Part shown: one piece after another, positions 49,666 through 58,638 of the stretch
How positions within the stretch are numbered: position 1 is the stretch's first letter
Layout of the letters: each line of letters opens with the position of its first letter
From: CAZMVY01 sp964617875
GTDB taxonomy: Bacteria; Planctomycetota; Phycisphaerae; UBA1845; PWPN01
Direction of reading: 5' to 3'
NCBI GenBank assembly: GCA_964617875.1
Contig: CAZUAI010000008.1
Span: 1 to 64,000 of the forward strand
Length of the DNA stretch: 64,000 nucleotides
Notes under the pieces: model-generated
Told to the model about the DNA's origin: nothing
Databases searched by the model: none
Seen by the model: the letters and a program-made list of their open reading frames with translations, nothing else
Made by a program: the position numbers and the translations under genes

Positions 49666-49927
49666 GATGAACTCCTCAGCGGTTGACACCCTGGGCGAGG
49701 CCCACACGCGCGCCGACGGGGCGTCCGTGCGGCTCTGCACGGCGGGGAGCCCTTTGCGGGCACACAATCACCGCCGGTGGCGGGCGAATCCCGCTCCACC
49801 CGTGCCGGGCGCCCCGCGATCCGGCAATCGCCGTCGCGATGGCCGGCGGCTCGGCCACCCTCCGCCGCCTCCCGGCCCACTAATGTTCGGGTCAGCCGGG
49901 GGTCCTGTCAACCGGATGGCGAGACCG

Positions 49928-50099
49928 GGATGCATGGCCGTATGTGCCACAGGGGTCAGGGTATGTGCCACCGGGGTCAGGAACCCTTGCCGGACAGGCA
50001 GAACACCGTGTTTGCGGGAAGTGGACGCCCTGACGCGCCTGGCCCCGGGCCGGAAAGGTTCCTGACCCCCTCCTCGTGCGCAGGAACGGCCATGCATCC
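49928..50099. repeat. Full REPIN-like inverted element
   Basis: Perfect 13-base ends GGATGCATGGCCG (49928-49940) and CGGCCATGCATCC (50087-50099) enclose a second perfect pair, GGGGTCAGGAACC (49973-49985) and GGTTCCTGACCCC (50057-50069). The left arm holds a 21-base tandem duplication (49940-49960, 49961-49981) beginning GTATGTGCCAC. The rest of 49666-50422 has no recognisable gene; it includes the 5' regions of both flanking genes. Confidence 0.85.
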
Positions 50100-50422
50100 G
50101 CGGGACCGGTCGGCCCGCAGCGGCCGATACGCGCGCCACCCTGTCATCCGGATTCTTCTTGTCGCGGATCAGGATCGCCGACGACAAAGCTCCGACGGGG
50201 GCCGCGTTATGTTCAGAGGTCTAAGGCGCACCCGCACGCCCCCTGCCTTCGTTGACAGGTCTGTTGGGCCCCCGGATAATCCCCAGGGTTCGCCAGTAAG
50301 TCGCGAGCGTGGGTGGCCGGATTGGTGTCGAAGGAAGCCGGACGAACGGGCTTCCGCCGAACGACACGCAGCCCCCCACGGGCGTCTCGCGCGGAACCCC
50401 CAAGCGATACGGAGCAGGATTC

Positions 50423-53400
50423 ATGACTGGTTTCTCTCGTTCCCGCAGCCGCAGCTGGGCGGCCCTGGCCCTGATCGGGATTGCGCCGTTCCTCGTTGCG
50501 CAGCAGGGCGGCTGTCCGTTCCCCGTGACTCCGTCCGGCGTGTCGTCCCTGTCCGTGACCGTTCAGGGGCCTTCGACGAGCCAGACGGTCGATGCGGGTT
50601 CGACCGTCAGCGTCGTCTACACGGTTCTTCCAAGCGCGACCGACATCCGCGGCTTCTATGACAGGGACGGCATCTGGAACACCGGCGACGAGATCCCCTT
50701 CGCCAGCGGCCTGGCGGCCGGCGTGAACCTGACGTCGCTGTGGATCACCGGCGGCATGGCCTCGGGGACCTACCGCGTGGGCGTCTGGGCGACGGACGGC
50801 ATCGGGCAGCAGGTGGCGTACGCCGCCGGCGCCATCACCATCCAGCAACCGTTCAATGTCACCGTCGCGTCGCCCGCGGTCGATGTGAAGACCAACCCCG
50901 GGGGGCGGGTGGATGTCGAGTTCGCCACGACCTTGCCCGCGACCTATGCGTACACCGTCTTCTACGATGTGGACGGCGTTGCCGCCAGCGGCGACGAGGT
51001 GACGATTTCGACAGGGACGGGCGCGGCCGCGGCCGTGACGACCGTCACCTGGAACACGACGGGCGTGACGGCGGGCGGCTACCGCGTCGGCGTCAAGATC
51101 CAGGAAATCGGCGGGAGCGCCCGCGTTGGCACCCGGTACGCGGCCGGCAGGGTCTCCATCATCGCCGGCGCGTCTCTCTACATGATCCAGCCCGCCAACA
51201 ACATCGAGGCCGCCGCCGGCAATCCCGTGCAGATTCAATTCTCAGCCAACGTCCCGGCCGGACTGAACGGCTCGATCAAGGTGTTCTACGACACGAACCA
51301 GTCCTGCGGCGGGAGCGAGCCGACCATCGCAACGAACGTCAGCGCGGACCGTACGGTCGTCCTGTGGGACACGCAGGCGGTCGGGGCCGGTTCTTACTAT
51401 ATCGGCGCGATCATGACTTTCGATGCCCCCGGCGTGCCCATCGTCGCCTACTCCGCCGGGCGGGTGACGATCGCCGGCACGGGCGGCACGGGTGGCACGG
51501 GGACCGGTTCCGGCGACGGTGACGGCACCGGCGACGGCACGGGCGACGGTACCGGAACCGGTTCATCCCTCATTGCCGTCACGATGCCCAGCCAGAACAC
51601 CACGATCTTCCAGGGAACGACGTACAAGATCCGCTGGAGTTCCTCCCTTCGGTCCGGCGAGGGAACCGTGACCGTCTTCCGGCAGCTCGATAAGGACGGG
51701 AACGGCAAGCAGGACGACTCCGCGCCCCAGATTCCCATCCCCCCCACCGCGCTGGACGTGGGTATCGGCTCCGTCGATTTTGATACGCAAGGCATCGTGG
51801 GGTCGTACTTCATCGGGGCCACGCTCACGCCGCGCACCGGTTCGCCGGTGACGGCGTATGCCCGCGGCATCCTGACGATCCAGCCCAAGGCCTTCTGGGT
51901 CGGCAACCTGGGCACCCGCCGCGACCCGGTCGCCAACAAGGTGATCCCGCAGACCGGCGCCTTCCGGGGCGCGGTCTTCCGCGGCTACAACTTCGGTGAC
52001 AACCTCGGCAGCTCGATGATGTTGGCCGACGACTACGACGGCGACGGGCGGAACGAGATTCTCCTCGCCGCCCAGTTCGGCAAGCCGTTCATCTATGGGT
52101 ACATGGGCCGCGGGGCCGGCGAGGCCTACCTGATCTACGGCCAGGGAACCCGCTACGCGGGCGACTACGACGTCAACAACGTCGGCGCTGAAAATCTGCC
52201 CGGCGGGAAACCCGTGATCCCGGGCGTGATCTTCGCCGGCATCGTCCCCAACCCGTACGCCGGCGACGACACAACGTATGCGGTTCAGGCCCGCGCGGGC
52301 AACTCGATTCCCTACGCCGTCAACGGGTTGCCGACGCAACCCCTCGACACCGAGGGCCTCCGCTCGGTCACCTTGATCCCCGACCAGGATGAGGACGGCA
52401 AGAAGGAAATCGTCTTCGGCTTCCCCTTCTGCAACTCGTACAGTCTCTTGAATCAGATGGCAGACGGTCTCTCGCCGGGAGGGGGCTGGGTCGCCGGTCT
52501 CGGCCGGCTTGAGAACAACGGCCACTTCCTGCGCGGCGGCGTCGTGATCGTCTCCAGCAGGAACTCGGTTCTCAGATCGCGCACGGCGAGGGCCGACAGG
52601 ACCGCAGACCGCGTCATCCAGCTTCACGAGGTCGGCCAGGTTTTCTCGCCCATGCTGGCGCCGAACCCCACGCCGACCGTCCAGGACAGCTGCACGACCA
52701 TCGGCGGAGACGACACCGTCGTCTACCCCTGCGACGGCTTCTACCAGGAAACGCAGTCGTACATCAGTCCCCCTCGGCTGGCCGACCCGATTGACGCCGG
52801 CGGCCGGATCATCCATCCGGACAACGACACCTACTACTGCATGGCGCCGTGGGGTTTCATCGATCTGACCCAGATCGACCCCCCGTCAGATCCGACCAGT
52901 GTCTTTTTTGTCGGCGGGAAGATTACCACGTTTCCGCCGTTCGGTTGCGATATCTTTAACGATGTCAATTGGCCCTCCCTGGGATACATGCGGGTCATCG
53001 GCACCGGCTTTTATGGCACGGGCACGAGTTGTGCCGGGCGCGTGATGGCCACGCCGCGCGAGCCCTTCGGCTGCCGGATCCTTGGCCAGGTTACCTCACA
53101 GCCCCGGCTCGGGACGACGGCCAACCGTTTCGCCGCCAGCGTCTCGGTTTCGGGTGACTACCTCCTGATCGGCGCGCCGCAACGCACGGTCACAACCGTG
53201 CGGCCGCCCCGGCCGACAAATCTGCCCCGCGCCGCGTGCGGTCAGGTCTACATGCTTCGCCTGAAACGACCGGGTTTCCGCCCGTACGAGTTCCTGTGGG
53301 CGCTGCCTCCATGGGAGCCCTGGCCTTCCAGGCTGCCCCCGTATACGCCCAGCGAGAGCATTCCCTATCCGCACAACTACATCATCGAGGATCTGGGCTA

Positions 53401-54490
53401 CGTCCGGTACGACGCGGGCTGCGTCCCGGAACTTCTGCTGAACTCCGGTCCGGACTCCATCGAAAGGCCCTTCCGGCTCGTCGGGGCGGCCCCGGGCGAC
53501 CAGATCGGCGAGGTCACCGGCCTGCATGACATCAACAATGACGGCGTCGAGGATATCGCCATCAGCGGGACCGGCACCAACGCCGGCCGCGGCGCCGCCT
53601 ACATCATCTACCGCCGCCAGCCCGAGATCGAAGGTGACTACGATCTCGCCAGGCTCCAGCTTGATCCGACCAATCTCGACAGGCTGAACGGCCTGATGAT
53701 TGTCGGCGAGATCGGCGAGGACCTCGGCTCGGCCATCGGCGGCAACGGCCCCCTGAACGATGATTACAACAACGACGGCTTCGCCGACGTCCTGATCGGC
53801 AGCGGCCGGGCCAACCCCGCGACCGGTTTCCACGCCGGCCAGGTCCTCGTCCTCTTCGGCGGCAAGAACCTCGTCAACCCCGCCGGCGGCCTGACGATCG
53901 CCCAGCTCCGCGAGGCGGGCAACGGCATGCTGCTCATCGGCGCCAACACGGGCGATGGCACCGGCACCACCGTCGCCAACGCGGGCGACGTCAACGGCGA
54001 CCGCATCCCCGACATCCTGATCGCCGCGCCCGACGGCCCGCAGGCCAACCCGGACCCGGCCGTCAAGGCCGCGTACAGCTTCGCCACCATTGAGTGGGAT
54101 TCGAACAGCGACGGCCTCGACGACGCCATCGGCGTGGACTTCGACGGCGACGGCGCGGCCGACGACCTGAACCTGGACGGCCTCCCGGACGATCTGACGG
54201 GCGCGGGCATCGTGTACGTCGTGCAGGGCGGCAAGCACCTCACGGGGACGATCAACCTCGCCCAGGTCGGAACGCCGTATCTGCCGGGCTTTGCGGTCCT
54301 CGGCCGCAAGGCCGGCGACCACATGGGCGGCGGGTACACGCAGACCGGAATGCTCGCACGCGGCGTGTGCGCCGGCGGCGACGTCAACGGCGACGGGCGG
54401 GCGGATGTGATGATCGGCGCCGTTCTGGCCGATCCGGAAGGCAAGACGGATGCCGGCGAGGTGTACCTCATTTACGGGTTCAATCAATGA
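50423..54490 (+). CDS. Giant exported FG-GAP (integrin-alpha-like) repeat protein
   Basis: A 1355-residue exported protein. The N-terminal hydrophobic segment (WAALALIGIAPFLVAQQGGC) is a signal peptide, perhaps with an imperfect lipobox. Residues about 40-510 are three or four Ig-like units separated by a Gly/Thr/Asp linker (GTGTGSGDGDGTGDG). The remainder is a beta-propeller of FG-GAP repeats, each with a calcium loop: DDYDGDGRNEILLA, DQDEDGKKEIVFG, DINNDGVEDIAIS, DYNNDGFADVLIG, DVNGDRIPDILIA and DVNGDGRADVMIG. The repeats are unevenly spaced, with two long insertions. Its stop codon overlaps or nearly touches the RTX gene, so both are probably made together. Likely a calcium-dependent surface adhesin; no catalytic motif is seen. 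Confidence 0.85.
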   Translation: MTGFSRSRSRSWAALALIGIAPFLVAQQGGCPFPVTPSGVSSLSVTVQGPSTSQTVDAGSTVSVVYTVLPSATDIRGFYDRDGIWNTGDEIPFASGLAAGVNLTSLWITGGMASGTYRVGVWATDGIGQQVAYAAGAITIQQPFNVTVASPAVDVKTNPGGRVDVEFATTLPATYAYTVFYDVDGVAASGDEVTISTGTGAAAAVTTVTWNTTGVTAGGYRVGVKIQEIGGSARVGTRYAAGRVSIIAGASLYMIQPANNIEAAAGNPVQIQFSANVPAGLNGSIKVFYDTNQSCGGSEPTIATNVSADRTVVLWDTQAVGAGSYYIGAIMTFDAPGVPIVAYSAGRVTIAGTGGTGGTGTGSGDGDGTGDGTGDGTGTGSSLIAVTMPSQNTTIFQGTTYKIRWSSSLRSGEGTVTVFRQLDKDGNGKQDDSAPQIPIPPTALDVGIGSVDFDTQGIVGSYFIGATLTPRTGSPVTAYARGILTIQPKAFWVGNLGTRRDPVANKVIPQTGAFRGAVFRGYNFGDNLGSSMMLADDYDGDGRNEILLAAQFGKPFIYGYMGRGAGEAYLIYGQGTRYAGDYDVNNVGAENLPGGKPVIPGVIFAGIVPNPYAGDDTTYAVQARAGNSIPYAVNGLPTQPLDTEGLRSVTLIPDQDEDGKKEIVFGFPFCNSYSLLNQMADGLSPGGGWVAGLGRLENNGHFLRGGVVIVSSRNSVLRSRTARADRTADRVIQLHEVGQVFSPMLAPNPTPTVQDSCTTIGGDDTVVYPCDGFYQETQSYISPPRLADPIDAGGRIIHPDNDTYYCMAPWGFIDLTQIDPPSDPTSVFFVGGKITTFPPFGCDIFNDVNWPSLGYMRVIGTGFYGTGTSCAGRVMATPREPFGCRILGQVTSQPRLGTTANRFAASVSVSGDYLLIGAPQRTVTTVRPPRPTNLPRAACGQVYMLRLKRPGFRPYEFLWALPPWEPWPSRLPPYTPSESIPYPHNYIIEDLGYVRYDAGCVPELLLNSGPDSIERPFRLVGAAPGDQIGEVTGLHDINNDGVEDIAISGTGTNAGRGAAYIIYRRQPEIEGDYDLARLQLDPTNLDRLNGLMIVGEIGEDLGSAIGGNGPLNDDYNNDGFADVLIGSGRANPATGFHAGQVLVLFGGKNLVNPAGGLTIAQLREAGNGMLLIGANTGDGTGTTVANAGDVNGDRIPDILIAAPDGPQANPDPAVKAAYSFATIEWDSNSDGLDDAIGVDFDGDGAADDLNLDGLPDDLTGAGIVYVVQGGKHLTGTINLAQVGTPYLPGFAVLGRKAGDHMGGGYTQTGMLARGVCAGGDVNGDGRADVMIGAVLADPEGKTDAGEVYLIYGFNQ

Positions 54491-54510
54491 TCAGAAAGGA
54501 CGCACGGAAC

Positions 54511-57500
54511 ATGTTCCTTCGAACGATGTACGGGCACTGGGCGACAGCACCGGCCGGGGCGCGGGCCCGGTCCGCGGGACGAAGCCTCGCCGCCGGCCTG
54601 CTGGCGATGACGGCCATCCTCGTCGCGGCGGGTCCGGCCGCCGGCGTCCTTACGGTGTACCTCGAAGGCGAGGACACGCTCGTCGTCGTGGGCACCTCGG
54701 GGAACGACTGGATCCGGATCGTGACGGAGGAAATTGAGCAGGCGGCGGTCTGCACAGCAGTGGACAACCCTGATCCGGTGCCGGACGTGCCGGAGGTTCC
54801 CTCCCAGAAGCTGACGGTCGTGAACATCTACGACATGACGAAGACGCCGCCGGAGGCCCAGTTCGTATTCTTCCCGCCTGACGCCCCTGCCCGGTGCGCC
54901 GACGAAGCGACGGCCAAGGCGACCCAGGAGTTCCTGGACAGAATCTCCACGCAGAAGCTCAAGACCGTGCGCGTGCTTGCCCTCGAGGGCGACGACATCG
55001 TGGACGGCAGCCGGATCGGCGCGGGCGGAAAGCCGTGCGAAGCCCCTGCGACCGAAGCCGTTTCGTTGGACCTCCGCGGAGGACCGGGGAACGACCTGTT
55101 GGTCGGCGGCGGCGGCAAGGACTCGATTGACGGCGGCTCCGGCAACGATGTGCTGGAGGGCGGCAAAGGCGACGACGAAGTCAACGGCGGTCCCGGAAAC
55201 GACATCGTCCGCGGCGGCCCCGGCGCCGACAAGCTCTCCGGCGGAGGCGGGTTCGACGTCGTCGATTACTCGACCGACACGGGCCCCGCCGGCGTTACGG
55301 TGGATCTGACGGTCCTGCCGGGGAAGGCGAAGGACGGTTGCGGCAACGATGACACCCTCGGCAACGAGTTCTCGACGTCATTCTCGGCCATACGCGGATC
55401 GCCCCGCGACGACATCCTCCACGGGCATAGCCGCTCGGACCAGCCCGCGACGACAATTCTCGGCGGCAACGGCAGCGACCGCATCACCGGCGGGCTGAAT
55501 CCGGACATCCTCTTCGGGGAGGACGGCAACGACGTCATCACCGGCTTTGCCGACAAGGACGATCCCGGCACGGCGGGGTACCTGCTGCCCGATTCTGACG
55601 ATGCCGGCGATGCGGACCGCCTGTTCGGCGGCGGCGGCGGCGACACGATCCTCGGCGGCAACGGCCCGGACACCATCTGCGGCGACGGCCAGCCCCCGCC
55701 CGCCTGGAACAACGGGTACGATGCCGACCTGTTGCCGGGCGACCCGCGCCTTGCTTCGGGCAGTACGGTTCCGCTGGCGCCCGTCGCTGTCGCGACCCTG
55801 CTTACGCCGAACCCGGCCACGGATCCGGCCGGCGACGACCGGATCGCCGGCGGCGGCGGCATCGATACGATCTACGGCGGCGACGGCGGCGACACGATCT
55901 ACGGCGACGACCCCGTCCGCGACACCGGCAACAACGTCTGGCGGTGGGGCCGGAACAGTTCCGTCAGCAGCGTCACCGGTGATCCGGGGGCGGACACGAT
56001 TTACGGCGACTTCGGGCCGGAAACGCCGGCGACCCTGACGAATCTCCTCAGCACTGTGGGGGGCGGCGACACGCTCTACGGCGGGCCGCTGGGCGACCAG
56101 TTGTTCGGCGGTGCCGGCAACGACACGCTCTTCGGTGAAGAGGGCAACGACCGGCTGATGGGCAACGCCGGCAGCGACATCATCTACGGCGGCGGCATCG
56201 ATGGAGACAATCGGATCGATACGGGCCCCGGCGACCTTGTGGACTACATCTATGCCCCGGCCGGGGTGACCGTGGCGCTCGGGAACGGGGTGGGTCTGCC
56301 CGGAATGGCCACCGACGACGGCGAGGGGTGTACGCCGATTCCCTGCACGGACACCATCTATGACGTGGAGAACGTCCGCGGTTCGGAGTTCGACGACACG
56401 ATCACGGGAAACGACACCGACAACGCAGAAGCGCGGATTGACAACGCCTGGCGCCTCGGCGGCCAGTTCTTCATCAACTACGACAACATCCTCATCGGCG
56501 CCGGCGGCGATGATACGATCTATGGCGGCGGCGGAAACGACGCCATCATGGGCGACGATCTCCTTACAACCACGCCGGGCGATGACATCCTCTGGGGCGA
56601 CGCGGGGACAAACGGCGATACCGCCTTCGGCAATGACACGATCTGGGGCAACGACGGCAATGACGAACTGCACGGCGAGGGTGGGGACGACGTCCTCATC
56701 GGCGGCGCCGGGAACGACATTCTGGAGGGCGGCCGGGGCACGGACACGCTCGACTACTCCGAGGACACTCCGCCCCTTGGGCCGCTGGTCACGCCGCTGG
56801 TCATCATCAACCTGTCGGACGCGCCCGTCTCAGTGACCCGCAGCGATGCGTCCGTTGTGACCCAGGCGCCGGCCACGGCCACGGATGCCACGGGCGGCAC
56901 GGACACCATCCGAAACTGCGACCCCTCGGCGGATTGCACGGACCCCCGCAACAAGCTGGCCTTCCGCTTCGAGATCGTCGAAGGCAGTGACTATGACGAC
57001 GAGATTCACGGGTACTCAACCGTCGGCCTGGAGATCCGGGGGAACGCGGGCGACGACCGGATCCGATGCGGCGCCGGCAACGATACGGTCTTCGGCGGCG
57101 ACGGGGAGGACACCATCGAGGGCGGCGCCGGCACGAACCTGTTGATCGGCGGCGACGACAGCAGCGGGATCGGCGGGCCGGGGGACACGCTGTCCTACGA
57201 ACACGCGGCGGCCGGCGTCGTGGTGAATCTGGCCGATACGCAGCCGCAGGTCGTCGCAACGGGCACCATCGATACCATCACCGGCTTCGAGAACCTCACG
57301 GGGTCGGCGTTCGACGACATACTGCTCGGCGATGCGCGCGTCAACACCCTCCGCGGCCTCGCGGGCGACGATATCCTGGAAGGGCGGGGCAACGCCGACC
57401 TCCGGGTGAACAACGTCTGGATCAAGACCTGGGACACGCTGGACGGCGGCGCCGGGACCAACATCGCCGACTACCGCCGGGGCGACCCCACGACGCTGGA

Positions 57501-58410
57501 TATCTCCGGCTTCACGCCGCCCGGGCCGAACGGCACGATCCTCAATGACGGCGAGGGAGGCCGTGACAGCCTGACCAACATCCAGAAACTCCTCGTCCCC
57601 GGCACCAGCATGAAGGTGATCGCCGCCAGTTCGGACAAGACGATTGCCGTGGGCGGCAGCGTCGTACTGGATGCCGCCGTCTCGGGCGGCGAAGGGCCCT
57701 TCACCTACGTGTGGGACAGCGAGCCGCCCGCCATCCTCAAGCCGGGCGAAAAGCGCTACGGATGCTCCGTAAAGATTCCGGGGCTCAACGACCGGTGTCT
57801 GCTGCAGCCCACCGTCACCCTGACCGACCCCGCCGACGCCGGCACGACCAGGACGTACCGGCTGACCGTGTTCGACAGCCGCGGCCGGGCCAACTCCAAC
57901 TACGTCAAGGTGAAGGTCGCCAGCGCCCTGACCGTCAGCGCGGGCGTCGATCGCTCCGTCGTCGTCGGGCAATCGCTCACGCTGAGCGGCTCCGTCAAGG
58001 GCGGCGTCGTCCCCTACACCGTTGCGTGGACGCCGGCGGACCTGCTGGTTCGCGCCGACGCCCTCTCCGTGCAGACGACGGCGTTTTCGGCTGCGGGGGC
58101 GTATACGTTCACGCTCCAGGTGACGGATGCGATCGGCCAGACGGCCAGCGACCAGATGGTCGTGACCGTTGCCGCGGCGCAGGTCAGCGATGTCGCGCCG
58201 CCGCCGAAGGACACCGGCCAGACCACCGCGGCGACCGATTCGGGCGACACGCAGACGCCGACGAGCCCCTCCGACCAGAAGGCCGCCGAGAACGAACCGA
58301 CGTTGACCGTGCAGCCGCTTCTGTCGCCGTGCGGCAGCGGTGCCGCATCGGCCATGTTGGGCTCCGGCCTGCTGTTGGGCGTCGTCCGCCTGACCCGCCG
58401 CCGCCGGTGA
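54511..58410 (+). CDS. RTX-type calcium-binding surface protein with Cys-containing C-terminal tag
   Basis: A 1299-residue exported protein. A signal peptide (hydrophobic core about 27-46) precedes a small beta domain (LTVYLEGEDTLVVVG). From about residue 190 to 960 there are many nonapeptide GGxGxDxxx units (GGPGNDLLVGGGGKDSIDGG is typical), which bind calcium as a beta-roll, broken by non-repeat segments. Residues about 1030-1225 form two Ig/PKD-like modules. The C-terminus reads LSPCGSGAASAM, then a hydrophobic run and RLTRRRR, matching the subtilase tail. An ATG at 54487, overlapping the upstream stop, is an alternative start; 54511 has AAAGGA upstream. RTX proteins usually leave by a type I system, but the signal peptide and tag suggest a different, Sec-dependent route. 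Confidence 0.88.
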   Translation: MFLRTMYGHWATAPAGARARSAGRSLAAGLLAMTAILVAAGPAAGVLTVYLEGEDTLVVVGTSGNDWIRIVTEEIEQAAVCTAVDNPDPVPDVPEVPSQKLTVVNIYDMTKTPPEAQFVFFPPDAPARCADEATAKATQEFLDRISTQKLKTVRVLALEGDDIVDGSRIGAGGKPCEAPATEAVSLDLRGGPGNDLLVGGGGKDSIDGGSGNDVLEGGKGDDEVNGGPGNDIVRGGPGADKLSGGGGFDVVDYSTDTGPAGVTVDLTVLPGKAKDGCGNDDTLGNEFSTSFSAIRGSPRDDILHGHSRSDQPATTILGGNGSDRITGGLNPDILFGEDGNDVITGFADKDDPGTAGYLLPDSDDAGDADRLFGGGGGDTILGGNGPDTICGDGQPPPAWNNGYDADLLPGDPRLASGSTVPLAPVAVATLLTPNPATDPAGDDRIAGGGGIDTIYGGDGGDTIYGDDPVRDTGNNVWRWGRNSSVSSVTGDPGADTIYGDFGPETPATLTNLLSTVGGGDTLYGGPLGDQLFGGAGNDTLFGEEGNDRLMGNAGSDIIYGGGIDGDNRIDTGPGDLVDYIYAPAGVTVALGNGVGLPGMATDDGEGCTPIPCTDTIYDVENVRGSEFDDTITGNDTDNAEARIDNAWRLGGQFFINYDNILIGAGGDDTIYGGGGNDAIMGDDLLTTTPGDDILWGDAGTNGDTAFGNDTIWGNDGNDELHGEGGDDVLIGGAGNDILEGGRGTDTLDYSEDTPPLGPLVTPLVIINLSDAPVSVTRSDASVVTQAPATATDATGGTDTIRNCDPSADCTDPRNKLAFRFEIVEGSDYDDEIHGYSTVGLEIRGNAGDDRIRCGAGNDTVFGGDGEDTIEGGAGTNLLIGGDDSSGIGGPGDTLSYEHAAAGVVVNLADTQPQVVATGTIDTITGFENLTGSAFDDILLGDARVNTLRGLAGDDILEGRGNADLRVNNVWIKTWDTLDGGAGTNIADYRRGDPTTLDISGFTPPGPNGTILNDGEGGRDSLTNIQKLLVPGTSMKVIAASSDKTIAVGGSVVLDAAVSGGEGPFTYVWDSEPPAILKPGEKRYGCSVKIPGLNDRCLLQPTVTLTDPADAGTTRTYRLTVFDSRGRANSNYVKVKVASALTVSAGVDRSVVVGQSLTLSGSVKGGVVPYTVAWTPADLLVRADALSVQTTAFSAAGAYTFTLQVTDAIGQTASDQMVVTVAAAQVSDVAPPPKDTGQTTAATDSGDTQTPTSPSDQKAAENEPTLTVQPLLSPCGSGAASAMLGSGLLLGVVRLTRRRR

Positions 58411-58434
58411 TCGTCGGCCCGACGTAGACCATGA

Positions 58435-58478
58435 CCCCCCTCCCGTCGTTCAGCCGGCGGGCGGGGGGTTCTTCTTTT
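58435..58478 (+). terminator. Rho-independent terminator of the RTX gene
   Basis: CCCCCCTCCCG (58435-58445) pairs with CGGGCGGGGGG (58458-58468) with one mismatch, and TTCTTCTTTT follows. It is 25 bases after the stop. Confidence 0.82.
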
Positions 58479-58638
58479 GCCCGCGTGCCGTGGCGCGACA
58501 CGCCGGGCGAGCCCGGCAGCCCGACGCATCGGTTGACGAATCGCGCGGCGGGCGGAACAATCCGCCTGGCCGGTTGCCTTCCGAAGGCCGCTGACCGACG
58601 GCAGAAGGGACAGACGGAACAACGGACGGACGGTTCCC

